A DNA stretch of 64,000 bases, from assembly GCA_903940225.1 (NCBI GenBank), contig CAJAKC010000045.1, positions 1 to 64,000 of the forward strand, in the 5' to 3' direction. The stretch is from an uncultured Microbacteriaceae bacterium (GTDB taxonomy: Bacteria; Actinomycetota; Actinomycetes; Actinomycetales; Microbacteriaceae). The notes under the pieces are model-generated. The model saw nothing but the letters and a program-made list of their open reading frames with translations, made no database searches and was not told the DNA's origin. Positions 17,027 through 26,212 of this stretch are shown here, one piece after another (the first letter of the stretch is position 1; every line of letters starts with the position of its first letter). Made by a program: the position numbers and the translations under genes.

Positions 17027-18508
17027 ATGAGCACTGTCGCTCAGAATGCGAAACCCAAGATTACAGAAATCGAAGGTTTCGGAATTGACACCATCCCTGA
17101 CGCCGACCGGACGTCAACCCCGTGGGACCTCTTCCGAATTCAGTTCGGTGGAGCTAACACTTTCGCCACCGTCCTCCTCGGAACATTCCCGATTGCCTTC
17201 GGACTGTCGTTCTGGGAGGGAGTCGCCGCGGTTGTCCTCGGAGTTCTCGTCGGCACCCTGTTCCTCATGCCGATGGGAATCTTTGGTCCCCGCACCGGAA
17301 CCAACAACGCCGTGTCGTCGGGCGCACACCTCGGTGTTCGCGGACGAATCGCCGGTTCCTTCCTGTCCCTCCTCACCGCTATCGCGTTCTACTCGATCTC
17401 GGTCTGGGTCGGTGGTGACGCTCTCGTTGGTGCATTTGTCCGCCTCTTTGGGGCAGAAGATTCGCAGGGACTGCGCATCGGACTCTATGCGTTGCTCGGA
17501 ATTATCGTCATCGTCGTCGTGGTTTACGGCTACCAGTTCATGCTTCTCGTCAACCGCGTTGCCGTGTGGGCAAACACTGTGCTCATGCTGCTCGCCGTCG
17601 TTGCCTTCTCGGGAACGTTCGACGCGAACTTCGCCGGTTCGGGTGAATACCTGCTCGGGGACTTCTGGCCGACATTCCTGCTCTCAGCGCTCATTGCAAT
17701 GTCCAACCCGATCTCGTTCGGGGCATTCCTCGGTGACTGGTCACGCTACATCCCGCGCGGAACGTCAAACGGCAAGCTCATGCTCGCCACTCTCGGTGCA
17801 CAGACGATGACGCTCATTCCGTTCATCTTCGGTGTCGCCACGATGACTCTCGTCGCGAGCGGCGACTACATCGTCGGACTGATCGGTGCAGCTCCCGTCT
17901 GGTACGCGTACCTCATCATCGTCGTCGCGTTCGTGGGCGGACTGTCGACCGGATCCACCTCGCTCTACGGAACCGGCCTCGACTTCTCCTCGGTCTTCCC
18001 CAAGCTCAGCCGTGTCCAGGCAACCATTGCCATCGGTGCGATCGCGTTCGCGTTCATCGTTGCAGGCCGACTCTTTGTCGACCTGCTGGGTGCTGTGAAC
18101 GGATTCGTCGGTGCAATCGTCGTCACCACGACCCCGTGGATGATCATCATGGCAATCGGCTACTGGAACCGCCGAGGCTGGTACAGCTCGGACGACCTGC
18201 AGGTCTTCAACAAGGGCAAGCAGGGCGGTCGCTACTGGTTCGCTAACGGAATCAACTGGCGTGCGATGGTCGCATGGATCGTGTCCGCGGTTCTCGGACT
18301 CCAGTTCGCCTACTACCCACCGATCATCGAAGGTCAGTGGAGTGGTGTTGCTGGCGGAATCGACCTGAGTCTGATCGTCGCGATTGTGTCGGCAGCGGTC
18401 CTGTACGTCGGTGCGTTGTTGATCTTCCCCGAACCGGCTTACGCGTTCGGCCCGAAGGGTTCGCGCATCGGTCGCACGACCAAAGCCACAGTCCCAGCGG
18501 TTCGTTAG
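17027..18508 (+). CDS. NCS1-family permease (purine/cytosine/allantoin type)
   Basis: The 493-residue protein has about twelve hydrophobic helices and NCS1 features: the N-terminal [40 protein letters not shown]-like loop at about 95-110, and [14 protein letters not shown] in the middle. NCS1 carriers import nucleobases, allantoin, hydantoins or related compounds with H+ or Na+. The ATG at 17027 follows GAAAGGAAG. It heads an operon with the ureohydrolase and SnoaL-like genes, which suggests that its substrate is a nitrogen-rich compound broken down by them. The exact substrate cannot be read from sequence. Confidence 0.87.
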   Translation: MSTVAQNAKPKITEIEGFGIDTIPDADRTSTPWDLFRIQFGGANTFATVLLGTFPIAFGLSFWEGVAAVVLGVLVGTLFLMPMGIFGPRTGTNNAVSSGAHLGVRGRIAGSFLSLLTAIAFYSISVWVGGDALVGAFVRLFGAEDSQGLRIGLYALLGIIVIVVVVYGYQFMLLVNRVAVWANTVLMLLAVVAFSGTFDANFAGSGEYLLGDFWPTFLLSALIAMSNPISFGAFLGDWSRYIPRGTSNGKLMLATLGAQTMTLIPFIFGVATMTLVASGDYIVGLIGAAPVWYAYLIIVVAFVGGLSTGSTSLYGTGLDFSSVFPKLSRVQATIAIGAIAFAFIVAGRLFVDLLGAVNGFVGAIVVTTTPWMIIMAIGYWNRRGWYSSDDLQVFNKGKQGGRYWFANGINWRAMVAWIVSAVLGLQFAYYPPIIEGQWSGVAGGIDLSLIVAIVSAAVLYVGALLIFPEPAYAFGPKGSRIGRTTKATVPAVR

Positions 18509-18516
18509 GACACAGA

Positions 18517-19488
18517 TTGACCCGCAAAATTCCCCGCGATTCAGCCGGGAACAAAGTCGGGCAAGTTGATGCAACAGTGGTGCCCCGGTTCGCCGGGGCA
18601 CCAACCTTTGCTCGGTTGCCTCGCCTGGATGAAGTCGATTCGGCGGACATCGCCGTCGTCGGCATCCCCTTTGACGCGGGCACAAGCTACCGACCGGGTG
18701 CGCGGTTTGGCCCGTCGCACATTCGCGAATCATCGAGACTTTTGCGTCCCTACAACCCCGCCCAGGATGCTAAACCGTTCGCGCTGGCGCAAGTCGTCGA
18801 TGCGGGCGATATTGCCGTCAACCCGTTCAACATTGACGAAGCAGTCACGCAAATTAACGAGGCGATGACCGAACTGCTCAACACCGGCGCTCGAGTCCTC
18901 ACCCTCGGGGGGGATCACACCATCGCCTTCCCCATCCTCCAGTCACTGCACGCGAAGTACGGACCCATTGCCGTCATTCACTTCGACGCGCATCTCGACA
19001 CGTGGGACACATACTTTGGCGCTCCCGTAACGCACGGAACCCCGTTCCGTCGTGCGAGCGAAGCCGGTCTGCTCGACCTCACCGCGTGCATGCACGTCGG
19101 GATTCGTGGGCCGCTCTACGCCGACACGGATCTGACGGACGACGCGGCGCTGGGCTTCCAGGTCATTAACTCAACCGATGCGGACGATCTGGGCATCGAC
19201 GGCATTATTGGCAAGATGCGAGCACGTGTCGGAGACCGGCCCGTTTATGTCTCCATCGACATCGATGTGCTTGACCCCGCGTTCGCGCCCGGTACCGGAA
19301 CGCCGGAAGCCGGCGGGCTAACCAGCCGAGAGCTGCTGCGCATCATCCGTTCGCTTGACGCGGTCAACGTCATCGGCGCCGACATCGTCGAGGTGGCACC
19401 GGCATATGACCACGCACAAATCACCGGAATCGCTGCCGCGCACCTCGCGTACGACCTCATCACCGTTATGGCACGGAAACTGGCATGA
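18517..19488 (+). CDS. Ureohydrolase (agmatinase / guanidinobutyrase-like)
   Basis: The 323-residue protein is an arginase-superfamily enzyme with all manganese-ligand motifs: [15 protein letters not shown] and [22 protein letters not shown]. It closely follows the actinobacterial proteins usually called agmatinase SpeB, which release urea from guanidino compounds. The start is TTG at 18517, with TTAGGACA upstream and only eight bases after the permease stop; the open frame further upstream overlaps the permease and is not coding. Linkage to an NCS1 permease and a cyclase-family hydrolase is unusual for polyamine synthesis and hints at catabolism of an imported guanidino compound. Confidence 0.87.
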   Translation: MTRKIPRDSAGNKVGQVDATVVPRFAGAPTFARLPRLDEVDSADIAVVGIPFDAGTSYRPGARFGPSHIRESSRLLRPYNPAQDAKPFALAQVVDAGDIAVNPFNIDEAVTQINEAMTELLNTGARVLTLGGDHTIAFPILQSLHAKYGPIAVIHFDAHLDTWDTYFGAPVTHGTPFRRASEAGLLDLTACMHVGIRGPLYADTDLTDDAALGFQVINSTDADDLGIDGIIGKMRARVGDRPVYVSIDIDVLDPAFAPGTGTPEAGGLTSRELLRIIRSLDAVNVIGADIVEVAPAYDHAQITGIAAAHLAYDLITVMARKLA

Positions 19489-19880
19489 CCGAGACGACGG
19501 ACGTTCTCGCCGCCGCCGCGGCAATCGTCGACGATTTTGGTCACCACCGAACCGCCGAATACTTCGCCGGATTCGCGCCGGATGCGACCTTTATGTTTTA
19601 CACGCACACCGAACGACTCAACTCGCGGGCGGAATACGAAAAATTGTGGGCCGAGTGGGAGGCGAATGATGGTTTTCGCGTTCACGGGTGCCGTTCGTCG
19701 AACCAGATGGTTCAGACACTCGGCGATTCTGCCGCGGTGTTCACCCACCTCGTCGAGAGTGATGTCGAGTTCGCCGGAGAGGTCTCAACGATCACCGAGC
19801 GTGAAACAATTGTCTTCGAGAAGCGGTCCGGCGCCTGGCTTGCCGTTCACGAACACCTCTCGCCGGAGTCCGCGGACTGA
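19485..19880 (+). CDS. SnoaL/NTF2-like small protein
   Basis: The 131-residue protein has the DUF4440/SnoaL cone-fold pattern: an N-terminal helix ([18 protein letters not shown]), [23 protein letters not shown], and alternating strands ending in [11 protein letters not shown]. The ATG overlaps the ureohydrolase stop (ATGA), so the two are translated together. Such domains serve as enzymes, ligand binders or subunits, so the function cannot be stated. Its coupling suggests a helper in the same pathway. Confidence 0.75.
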   Translation: MTETTDVLAAAAAIVDDFGHHRTAEYFAGFAPDATFMFYTHTERLNSRAEYEKLWAEWEANDGFRVHGCRSSNQMVQTLGDSAAVFTHLVESDVEFAGEVSTITERETIVFEKRSGAWLAVHEHLSPESAD

Positions 19881-19886
19881 GTTCTT

Positions 19887-19907
19887 TGTTACGCGCGATG
19901 TGTAACA
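19887..19907. promoter_or_regulatory. Dyad TGTTAC-N9-GTAACA upstream of cysK
   Basis: Six-base arms at 19887-19892 and 19902-19907 are exact reverse complements. The dyad ends 62 bases before the cysK ATG. A possible promoter (TTGCCT at 19925, 17 bases, TTAGAC) lies between. It may be an operator of a cysteine or sulfur regulator; no regulator gene for it is identified in the window. Confidence 0.4.
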
Positions 19908-19969
19908 CTATTTCGTTCGTCCGCTTGCCTTTCGTAGCGTGGAACCATTAGACCCACGAGGAGAACTCC

Positions 19970-20902
19970 ATGTCACGCATCTTTTCCGATATCACCGAGG
20001 CGTTCGGCAAAACCCCGCTCGTCAGACTGAACACGGTCACCGACGGTTCGACCGCGATTGTGTTGGGAAAACTTGAGTTTTACAACCCGTCATCGAGCGT
20101 CAAAGACCGACTCGGAATTGCGATTGTCGACGCAGCGGAGGCGTCCGGCGAATTGAAGCCCGGCGGAATGATTGTCGAAGCGACCTCCGGGAACACCGGA
20201 ATTGCCCTGGCAATGGTCGGCGCGGCCCGTGGCTACAAGGTTGTCTTGACGATGCCCGAGTCGATGAGCATTGAGCGTCGCGCGCTCCTCAAGGGGTTTG
20301 GGGCAGAACTCATTCTCACGCCAGCTTCGGAGGGAATGAAGGGTGCCATCGCCCGCTCAGAGGCAATCGCCGCCGAGCGCGGCGCGGTGCTCGCCCGCCA
20401 GTTCGAGAACGAGGCCAACCCGGCAATCCACCGCAAGACGACCGCTGTCGAAATCTGGGAAGACACGGACGGCGGCGTGGACATTTTCGTCGCGGGCGTC
20501 GGAACCGGCGGAACCATCTCCGGTGTTGGCCAAGCGCTGAAAGCGCTGAAGCCCGAAGTTCGCATCGTCGCCGTCGAACCAGCGGAGTCACCCGTCCTCA
20601 GTGGCGGCGCACCCGGTCCCCACAAGATTCAAGGAATCGGAGCCGGTTTTGTTCCAGCGAACGTCGACACGACTGTGATTGACGAGATCATCGGCGTGAC
20701 AACGGCCGACGCCGTTTCGACCGCTCGACGCCTCGCAACGGAAGAGGGCATTCTTGCGGGAATTTCGTCGGGGGCCACCGTTTGTGCCGCGCTGGAACTG
20801 GCACAACGCCCGGAGAACGCCGGCAAGACGATTGTCGTCATCCTGGCGTCCTACGGAGAACGGTATCTGTCGACGGTCCTATTCGAGGGTATTCTCGATT
20901 AG
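19970..20902 (+). CDS. cysK: Cysteine synthase A (O-acetylserine sulfhydrylase)
   Basis: CysK makes cysteine from O-acetylserine and sulfide with PLP. The PLP lysine is K45 in SSSVKDRLG; the substrate loop TSGNTGIAL and the phosphate-binding [10 protein letters not shown] are present. The 310-residue length is standard. ATG at 19970 follows GAGGAG. The cysE gene starts directly after its stop, giving the classic cysK-cysE pair; the two products usually form the cysteine synthase complex. Confidence 0.97.
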   Translation: MSRIFSDITEAFGKTPLVRLNTVTDGSTAIVLGKLEFYNPSSSVKDRLGIAIVDAAEASGELKPGGMIVEATSGNTGIALAMVGAARGYKVVLTMPESMSIERRALLKGFGAELILTPASEGMKGAIARSEAIAAERGAVLARQFENEANPAIHRKTTAVEIWEDTDGGVDIFVAGVGTGGTISGVGQALKALKPEVRIVAVEPAESPVLSGGAPGPHKIQGIGAGFVPANVDTTVIDEIIGVTTADAVSTARRLATEEGILAGISSGATVCAALELAQRPENAGKTIVVILASYGERYLSTVLFEGILD

Positions 20903-21436
20903 GTGACTCCTTTTCTTCGCATCCGCGACGACATTCGCGCGGCGATGCGGAACGATCCAGCAACGCGCAACGGATTCGAAGCGTTCTGGGTGCTCTCCGG
21001 TTTGCACGCGGTGTGGTGGTACAGACTCACCCACTGGTTGTGGAAGCGACGACTTACTTTCGTCGCTCGGTTGGTGTCGCAGATCGTGCGTTGGTGGACG
21101 CTCATCGAAATTCATCCCGGTGCCCGTATCGGTGAACGCCTCTTCATCGACCACGGTGCCGGTGTAGTCATCGGAGAGACAGCCATCATCGGGGATGACT
21201 GCCTGTTTTATCACGGAGTAACGCTTGGTGGGCAAGGCGATGTGCGCGGAAACCGACGCCACCCACAGGTCGGTAGCCGGGTTACCATCGGTGCGGGAGC
21301 AATCATCCTTGGGCCTATCACCATCGGTGACGACGCGCTCATCGGTGCCGGAGCTGTTGTCGTCACTGACGTTCCCGCCGGTCGAACCGCGGTCGGCGTC
21401 CCCGCGAGAATTCTTCCTCAACGGAAACCTCGATGA
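20903..21436 (+). CDS. cysE: Serine O-acetyltransferase
   Basis: CysE acetylates serine for CysK. The 177-residue short form has an N-terminal helical part (FEAFWVLSGLHAVWWYRLTHWLW) and a left-handed beta-helix with IGERLFIDHGAGVVIGETA, HGVTLGGQG and RHPQVGSRVTIGAGA. The GTG at 20903 immediately follows the cysK TAG, so translation is coupled. The C-terminal segment is brief (GVPARILPQRKPR) and does not end in Ile, the residue that inserts into CysK in many cysteine synthase complexes. Confidence 0.96.
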   Translation: MTPFLRIRDDIRAAMRNDPATRNGFEAFWVLSGLHAVWWYRLTHWLWKRRLTFVARLVSQIVRWWTLIEIHPGARIGERLFIDHGAGVVIGETAIIGDDCLFYHGVTLGGQGDVRGNRRHPQVGSRVTIGAGAIILGPITIGDDALIGAGAVVVTDVPAGRTAVGVPARILPQRKPR

Positions 21437-22146
21437 TTAAGTTCATCACGCGAGTGTTGTTCCCCCCGCTAATTCGCCTTTTGTTCGCGGCGAGCGTTGT
21501 CGGTCGAGGGAATATGCCCGCACGAGGCGGCGTGATTCTCGCCAGCAACCATTTGTCTTTTTTCGATTCGGTAATCATCACACTCATGTCTCGACGGCCG
21601 GTTTCCTTCCTCGCCAAGGCTGAATATTTCACGGGCAAAGGGTTCAAGGGGTGGCTGTCTAAGGCATTTTTCGAGGCCATCAGTGCGATTCCGGTTCGCC
21701 GGGACTCCGCGTTGGCTGCGCAGGACGCGCTCGACTCCGGACTTGACCGGATCATTAACGGCGAAGCGTTTGCCATGTACCCCGAGGGGACCAGATCCCT
21801 CGACGGACGCCTGTATCGCGGCAAGACGGGGGTCGCCTGGCTTGCGCTAACCGCTGGGGTGCCGGTAATCCCCGTCGCGTTGACCGGAACGAACAACATC
21901 CAGCCCGTCGGGTCCAAGGGAATTCGGCTAGCCAAGCTGCGCATCGAATACGGAAAGCCAATGAATCTGTCCCGGTTCGGCACCGCCAACAGTGGCAAGG
22001 CGCGTCGCGAAGCAACCGATGCGATCATGGTGGAAATCCAGAAAATGTCCGGCCAGGTGTCCGCGGGGATTTACAACGAGAAACCCGCGACAACCGTCAC
22101 GGCGAAAGTGAAACGCCTCTTTAGGGGGCGGGCTCCTCTGACGTAG
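21433..22146 (+). CDS. 1-acyl-sn-glycerol-3-phosphate acyltransferase family protein
   Basis: A 237-residue PlsC-like acyltransferase: the HX4D catalytic motif is NHLSFFD (H40, D45), and the glycerophosphate-binding motif is YPEGTRSLDG near residue 113. An N-terminal hydrophobic stretch (residues 3-22) should anchor it to the inner face of the membrane. It would add the second acyl chain of phosphatidic acid, although related enzymes use other acceptors. It overlaps the cysE stop by four bases, an unrelated-function coupling. Its last 26 bases overlap the thioredoxin gene on the opposite strand. Confidence 0.87.
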   Translation: MIKFITRVLFPPLIRLLFAASVVGRGNMPARGGVILASNHLSFFDSVIITLMSRRPVSFLAKAEYFTGKGFKGWLSKAFFEAISAIPVRRDSALAAQDALDSGLDRIINGEAFAMYPEGTRSLDGRLYRGKTGVAWLALTAGVPVIPVALTGTNNIQPVGSKGIRLAKLRIEYGKPMNLSRFGTANSGKARREATDAIMVEIQKMSGQVSAGIYNEKPATTVTAKVKRLFRGRAPLT

Positions 22147-22507
22147 CCTGTTGCGCCTCGATCTCGGCGCGCACGACAGCCATGTCCAACCCCCGAACCT
22201 GGGCAATGAGGTCTTCGAGAGCGGGCTCTGGCGCGGCGCCCGCCTTGTTGTAAAGCAACACTCCATCACGGAAAATCATCAACGTCGGGATTGAGCGGAT
22301 TCCCGCCATCTCCGAAAGGTCTTGGTTGGCGTCGGTGTCGACTTTGGCAAAGATGATGTCGGGGTGCTTGTCGCTCACGCGTTCGAAAATGGGACCGAAT
22401 TGACGACACGGCCCACACCATTCGGCCCAAAAATCGACGAGCACAATTGCATCATCTGCCGTGATGGTCGTCTCAAACGCTGTGCGGTCGAGGTCGATTG
22501 TTGCCAC
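22121..22507 (-). CDS. Thioredoxin
   Basis: The 128-residue protein has the thioredoxin active site WCGPC (C31, C34) in VDFWAEWCGPCRQFGP and the cis-proline region SIPTLMIF. Twenty extra residues at the C-terminus (VRAEIEAQQATSEEPAP) extend beyond the core fold. I chose GTG at 22507, which has GGGAG upstream and begins right at the first strand (VATIDLDR); the longer frame to 22636 is non-conserved. No signal peptide, so it is a cytosolic reductant. No thioredoxin reductase is in the window. Confidence 0.92.
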   Translation of the reverse strand: MATIDLDRTAFETTITADDAIVLVDFWAEWCGPCRQFGPIFERVSDKHPDIIFAKVDTDANQDLSEMAGIRSIPTLMIFRDGVLLYNKAGAAPEPALEDLIAQVRGLDMAVVRAEIEAQQATSEEPAP

Positions 22508-22535
22508 GCTGGTCTCCCTTTCTTTCCCGAGCAGT

Positions 22536-24308
22536 CTAGGCGTCGAGTTTCTGTGCGGCGCGATTCCTGGCCGGGTGGCGAGCAGCGATGTGACCGATGA
22601 AGGTCGTTCCACCATCATTTGTGACGGTCCAGTCAACCGTGAGTTCGTTGAACATGGACATTCCTAACCCTGGCGAGAAATCGGTTAGCGCACTTCCATT
22701 ATTCGATGCGACGATTCTGATGAGATCACTGGAAGGCTGACGGATGGACACCGACATTGTCGTCGCTTTGCCGTGGCGAATCGCGTTGTTGATGATTTCC
22801 AGCGTGGTGACGAGAACACTTTCGCCGATCTCGGGGTCGTCAGAAAGAAGCGGCGTAACGGAATCTTCGATCCTCAGTTCGATGGAACACATCCCCGCCC
22901 AAAAATCCACAGCCCGGCGCAGTTCCGTCTGTGGGTCTGACGTTAATCCGTCGGCTGACCGGAGAACATCGAACATGCTGCTGAGTGTCGATTGGATTCG
23001 GGAGGTCTCGGTGACGGTCAGGGGGCCCTCGCCGGACAGGACGAGTTGCGACTCCGCAAGAATTCGCGACTGGATGGCCGAGTGAAGGGCGTGCGCAATG
23101 TGCCGTTGTCGCAACCACGCGCGTCGTCGCACTTCGGACACCATCAATCTCATTTCCCGTCGCACGAACGCCAGCTCGGCAAGCCGCACGTCTCCGAAGT
23201 GGACTGCCAGCCGTTGCACCACATAAATCAGCCCAGCGACGACAGTCGCCGTGACCAGCGCCACAGTGTTCTCAATCCCGAATCCGTATCGAGAAAACAG
23301 GGAGAGGTCCGCCCACGCGACGATGAGGCCGATTCCACCGTGCGCGCAGATGACGATCACCGAAATGAGAGACACCGGCAACCGCAAGCCCGTCATTCCC
23401 AATTGGAACGCAAGGAGACCAAAAAAAGCGACCCCGGCTCCAATTGTCCCTGCGGCAAGGGAAATCGGAATTGTGGTGGCATCGAACAGGATAACGACTG
23501 TGGTCATGAAGACGCCGACCGCCGCGAGGGGCGGTCCGATAAAGCGCTCAGCATCCGGGAAATCGGGTCGCGGTAGCGGGGCGGTGATGGTGTCGTCAGT
23601 GATGTGAGTGCTCGCCCTGGCGGCGAGGGAATGGCTGAGTGGACGCACGACAGTGTTGATGAGGTTGTCGAGCAATTCGGAGACTGTCGTGCGGGGAGTA
23701 TTGCCCAGTGAGCTGACGATGGAATCTACCCGAGGACGAATCACGGACTCAGATTCGACGAGAAGTTTCTCGTCGGTCCGCTCAATGTCGGCGAGGATTT
23801 CGTCGCGCTCATCCCTCAGGCGGTCGATCGCTTGTTGTGTCGTTGCCCGCTCACCCCACCCTGCTGTCATGGCAGAGGTGATGACGGCGCAAACGATCAC
23901 CACGACGGGGACTGCGCCGGCTGATAGCAGTAATCGCGAGGCGAAAAAGCTCTCTTGGTTGATGCCAAGTTCGGCGACGAATGCGGTGGTGAGGGAAGCC
24001 CTGATAATTCCAATAATGACGAGTGTGAGGAAGACTGCTGCAGCACGGCGTTGGCGCAATGGGCGAATGATGAACCCAGCGATAACGATGAGTGCGATGG
24101 TGGTCGCAACGGTCGCGGCCGCCACCCCGATGGCTAACAACCCGTTTGAAACGGTTAGGCGACTATATTCAGAGACCGTTGCAAAAAGGACACCCGCCAC
24201 TGCGTATGCCGCGAGCGTGGGCCAGCGAAAAACCCAATCGGATTCGAGAACAGCGACGAGTCGACGCCACCGCGTCAACGCAACGGGTTGAGCCGACTCA
24301 GCGACCAT
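22536..24308 (-). CDS. Membrane sensor histidine kinase with two helix blocks and a divergent phosphoacceptor region
   Basis: The 590-residue protein has about five helices in residues 30-148, a charged helical linker (about 155-195), and a second block of about four helices in 258-366. The kinase part follows: RRAWLRQRHIAHALHSAIQS around 396-414 takes the place of the HisKA_3 region, with H403, H406 and H409 as candidate phosphoacceptors. A HATPase_c domain has N-box IINNAIRHGK (505-514) and G-box SPGLGMSMF (545-553). It overlaps the response-regulator stop by 11 bases. The signal is unknown. Confidence 0.78.
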   Translation of the reverse strand: MVAESAQPVALTRWRRLVAVLESDWVFRWPTLAAYAVAGVLFATVSEYSRLTVSNGLLAIGVAAATVATTIALIVIAGFIIRPLRQRRAAAVFLTLVIIGIIRASLTTAFVAELGINQESFFASRLLLSAGAVPVVVIVCAVITSAMTAGWGERATTQQAIDRLRDERDEILADIERTDEKLLVESESVIRPRVDSIVSSLGNTPRTTVSELLDNLINTVVRPLSHSLAARASTHITDDTITAPLPRPDFPDAERFIGPPLAAVGVFMTTVVILFDATTIPISLAAGTIGAGVAFFGLLAFQLGMTGLRLPVSLISVIVICAHGGIGLIVAWADLSLFSRYGFGIENTVALVTATVVAGLIYVVQRLAVHFGDVRLAELAFVRREMRLMVSEVRRRAWLRQRHIAHALHSAIQSRILAESQLVLSGEGPLTVTETSRIQSTLSSMFDVLRSADGLTSDPQTELRRAVDFWAGMCSIELRIEDSVTPLLSDDPEIGESVLVTTLEIINNAIRHGKATTMSVSIRQPSSDLIRIVASNNGSALTDFSPGLGMSMFNELTVDWTVTNDGGTTFIGHIAARHPARNRAAQKLDA

Positions 24309-24933
24309 TCAACTCGCCCCAGTACATACGAGCTAGTTGAACTCGGGCGGTCGGACCTGCGGGAATCGCAGCGGCATCAATCATCCGGCCCAGCATGCGC
24401 TCGACGGCGCGAACAGTAGTGCCGCGTTCCGCCGCGATGTCTTCATTCGACTTGCCAGCAGAAACCGACCGGAGTACGGATATTTGGGCGGTGGAGAGGG
24501 CTTGAACATTTTTTCGTGCGGACATTTGCCGCAGCGTTGTGCCGGAATCCAGCGCCGAAGCCACGGCTTGGCGGAGTGCATTGGTCGAGGTCAATTCCGT
24601 TTTGACGATGTACGATGCGTTTTCTGGGATTGTGTCCCAGTTCTTGCCCGTGATTCGGGGGTCGGACAGGTTGGTGATAAACACAACCGCAATGTCGGGG
24701 ATCTCGGCTCGGACACGTTGCACGACGTCGATGCCGGTGGGGCCGATGCCCAGGTCGATATCCGCGACGATCAGTGCCGGCTCTGACTCACGAACCACGG
24801 TCAGAGCGGTGAGTGCGTCGTGGGCGCGGGCGACCTCCCACCCTTCCGATTCAAGAATCTCGGCAATGATGCTGCAGATGAGTGGTTCGTCGTCGACAAC
24901 TACCGCACGGCGCACCCCAGAACTTATCGCCAA
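24298..24933 (-). CDS. LuxR/NarL-type response regulator
   Basis: The 211-residue protein has a receiver domain (acidic pair D14-D15, phosphoacceptor probably D58 in IVADIDLG, conserved Thr in FITNLSD, Lys in IVKTEL) and a LuxR-type helix-turn-helix at about 146-190 (LSTAQISVLRSVSAGKSNEDIA). The start is TTG at 24933 directly after the stop of the upstream membrane-protein gene; GTG at 24915 is also possible. The adjacent kinase is its likely partner. The receiver departs from the common form near Asp58, where a GIGPTG loop follows. Confidence 0.83.
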   Translation of the reverse strand: MAISSGVRRAVVVDDEPLICSIIAEILESEGWEVARAHDALTALTVVRESEPALIVADIDLGIGPTGIDVVQRVRAEIPDIAVVFITNLSDPRITGKNWDTIPENASYIVKTELTSTNALRQAVASALDSGTTLRQMSARKNVQALSTAQISVLRSVSAGKSNEDIAAERGTTVRAVERMLGRMIDAAAIPAGPTARVQLARMYWGELNGR

Positions 24934-25728
24934 CTATTTCTTTCGTGCACCAGCGACGAGCTTGTCGAGCACTTCGAGTGGTGTCGATTTCGAGTCGGCC
25001 GCCTGCTGTAAGACCCACGCGGCGGTGTCACCGCGGAGGGTGATTGTCACGACATCGATTGTTGGACTATCGAGGCCTGCCGCACGGCGTTGAGATCGAA
25101 CGATGAGGCTGGTGACGGGAAGCGCAACGGTTCCCAACGCATCGAGAATCAGGATGATTCCAAACATGCGCCAGTAAACGTCCGCGAGGGACTGTGGCGG
25201 GAAGTTTCCGTCGGAGAGAATCACCGGGACGACAAAGACTGTGACAAGAGCAATCAGCACGAGGTTGAGGTCGAGAGCGACCCGCATCCAGCGAATCGGC
25301 GTCGACGCAAGCAGCAACAACAGGTTTGCGTGAGCGAAGGAGACGGCGGCAAGACTCGAAATCGCGAACGTTTTGGTAATGGTCATAAAGAAGCTACCGG
25401 GGCCCATCATGGAATAGACGTCCCAGCGCCACCAGATGAGGATTGCCGCAGTAACGAAAGCCAGGACGCTGGTGCCAATTCCGATCCATCCAACAATCCG
25501 CACGTCACGCGTGATGATGGCGAGATGACAGAGCGCCAGGATGGCAAATGCGGCAACGGCGAGTGTGGTGAGCAAGACCTTGCCTTGGAGCTCGCCGAAT
25601 TCACCGCCGACGAGCGTTGTGATTCCGATTCCCGCTGCAATGACGAGCGCGACGATGATGGTCCAAATTGCCGCGCGGCGAAAACCTTTGAGTGCGATTT
25701 CCGTCGACGCGTTTGTGGATGCGTTCAT
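24934..25728 (-). CDS. Multi-pass membrane protein cotranscribed with a two-component system
   Basis: The 264-residue protein has six or seven hydrophobic segments between about residues 18 and 210, then a soluble C-terminal tail of about 50 residues ending in LDKLVAGARKK. No recognised domain. The response-regulator gene starts immediately after its stop, so the three genes form one operon. A role as accessory sensor or target of the two-component system is plausible but not shown. The ATG at 25728 is the only good start. Confidence 0.6.
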   Translation of the reverse strand: MNASTNASTEIALKGFRRAAIWTIIVALVIAAGIGITTLVGGEFGELQGKVLLTTLAVAAFAILALCHLAIITRDVRIVGWIGIGTSVLAFVTAAILIWWRWDVYSMMGPGSFFMTITKTFAISSLAAVSFAHANLLLLLASTPIRWMRVALDLNLVLIALVTVFVVPVILSDGNFPPQSLADVYWRMFGIILILDALGTVALPVTSLIVRSQRRAAGLDSPTIDVVTITLRGDTAAWVLQQAADSKSTPLEVLDKLVAGARKK

Positions 25729-25761
25729 ATCGTCATACTACTCGCGCTAAAGGCAAAGGCG

Positions 25762-25983
25762 TTAGCGTCGCTTCTTGCCCGCGGTCATCAGGTAGATCAA
25801 TTCCAGAATTCCCAGAGTGTTGACGAGCAAGAGGGCAACAAACCAGCCCCGTTGATTGTTGCGACCCGCCCGCCACAGCGCGAATCCCTTGAGCGCGTAA
25901 GCCGCCAGGAGAACCACAACGAGAAGGGCCAGTACGCCAGCATTTTCGGTCGTCCACTGTGCGTCGTCAAATACTGGATTCAT
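25762..25983 (-). CDS. DUF5652-like small membrane protein
   Basis: This 73-residue protein has two hydrophobic segments (about 17-38 and 47-67) linked by the short polar WRAGRNNQRGW, and ends in the basic GKKRR. The pattern ALWRAGRNNQRGWFVALLLVNTLGILELIYL fits a small DUF5652-type membrane family. Function is unknown. It is separated by 33 bases from the next minus-strand gene and may belong to the same transcript. Confidence 0.7.
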   Translation of the reverse strand: MNPVFDDAQWTTENAGVLALLVVVLLAAYALKGFALWRAGRNNQRGWFVALLLVNTLGILELIYLMTAGKKRR

Positions 25984-26212
25984 AGTGCAATTCTACGCCC
26001 GCTAGGTAATCGCGGGTTTGGCTGTTACCCTTAAGCGTCGGCTCTGAGCATGTGTGAATGAACACACGGTTCTGGTTTGTAGGTTCGGGGTCGGGTTGTC
26101 AGCAAAATGCTGACAATGGCCATTCCTCGATATCGTTATCGATCCACGTGCGATCGATGTCGTGCAGCGCTGTGCTGCCGCGGATTTGTACAAGCCGGGA
26201 AGTATCTCAAAA
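25984..26212 (+). promoter_or_regulatory. Divergent intergenic region and structured leader of the DEAD-box helicase
   Basis: No gene is seen in these 229 bases. Structures on the helicase side are GTGTG-N6-CACAC at 26052-26067, a perfect 9-bp stem with a 3-base loop at 26096-26116 (TTGTCAGCA / TGCTGACAA), and an imperfect CGATA/TATCG dyad at about 26128-26141. A long structured leader is common for cold-shock-regulated DEAD-box genes; here that is inference. Confidence 0.4.
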
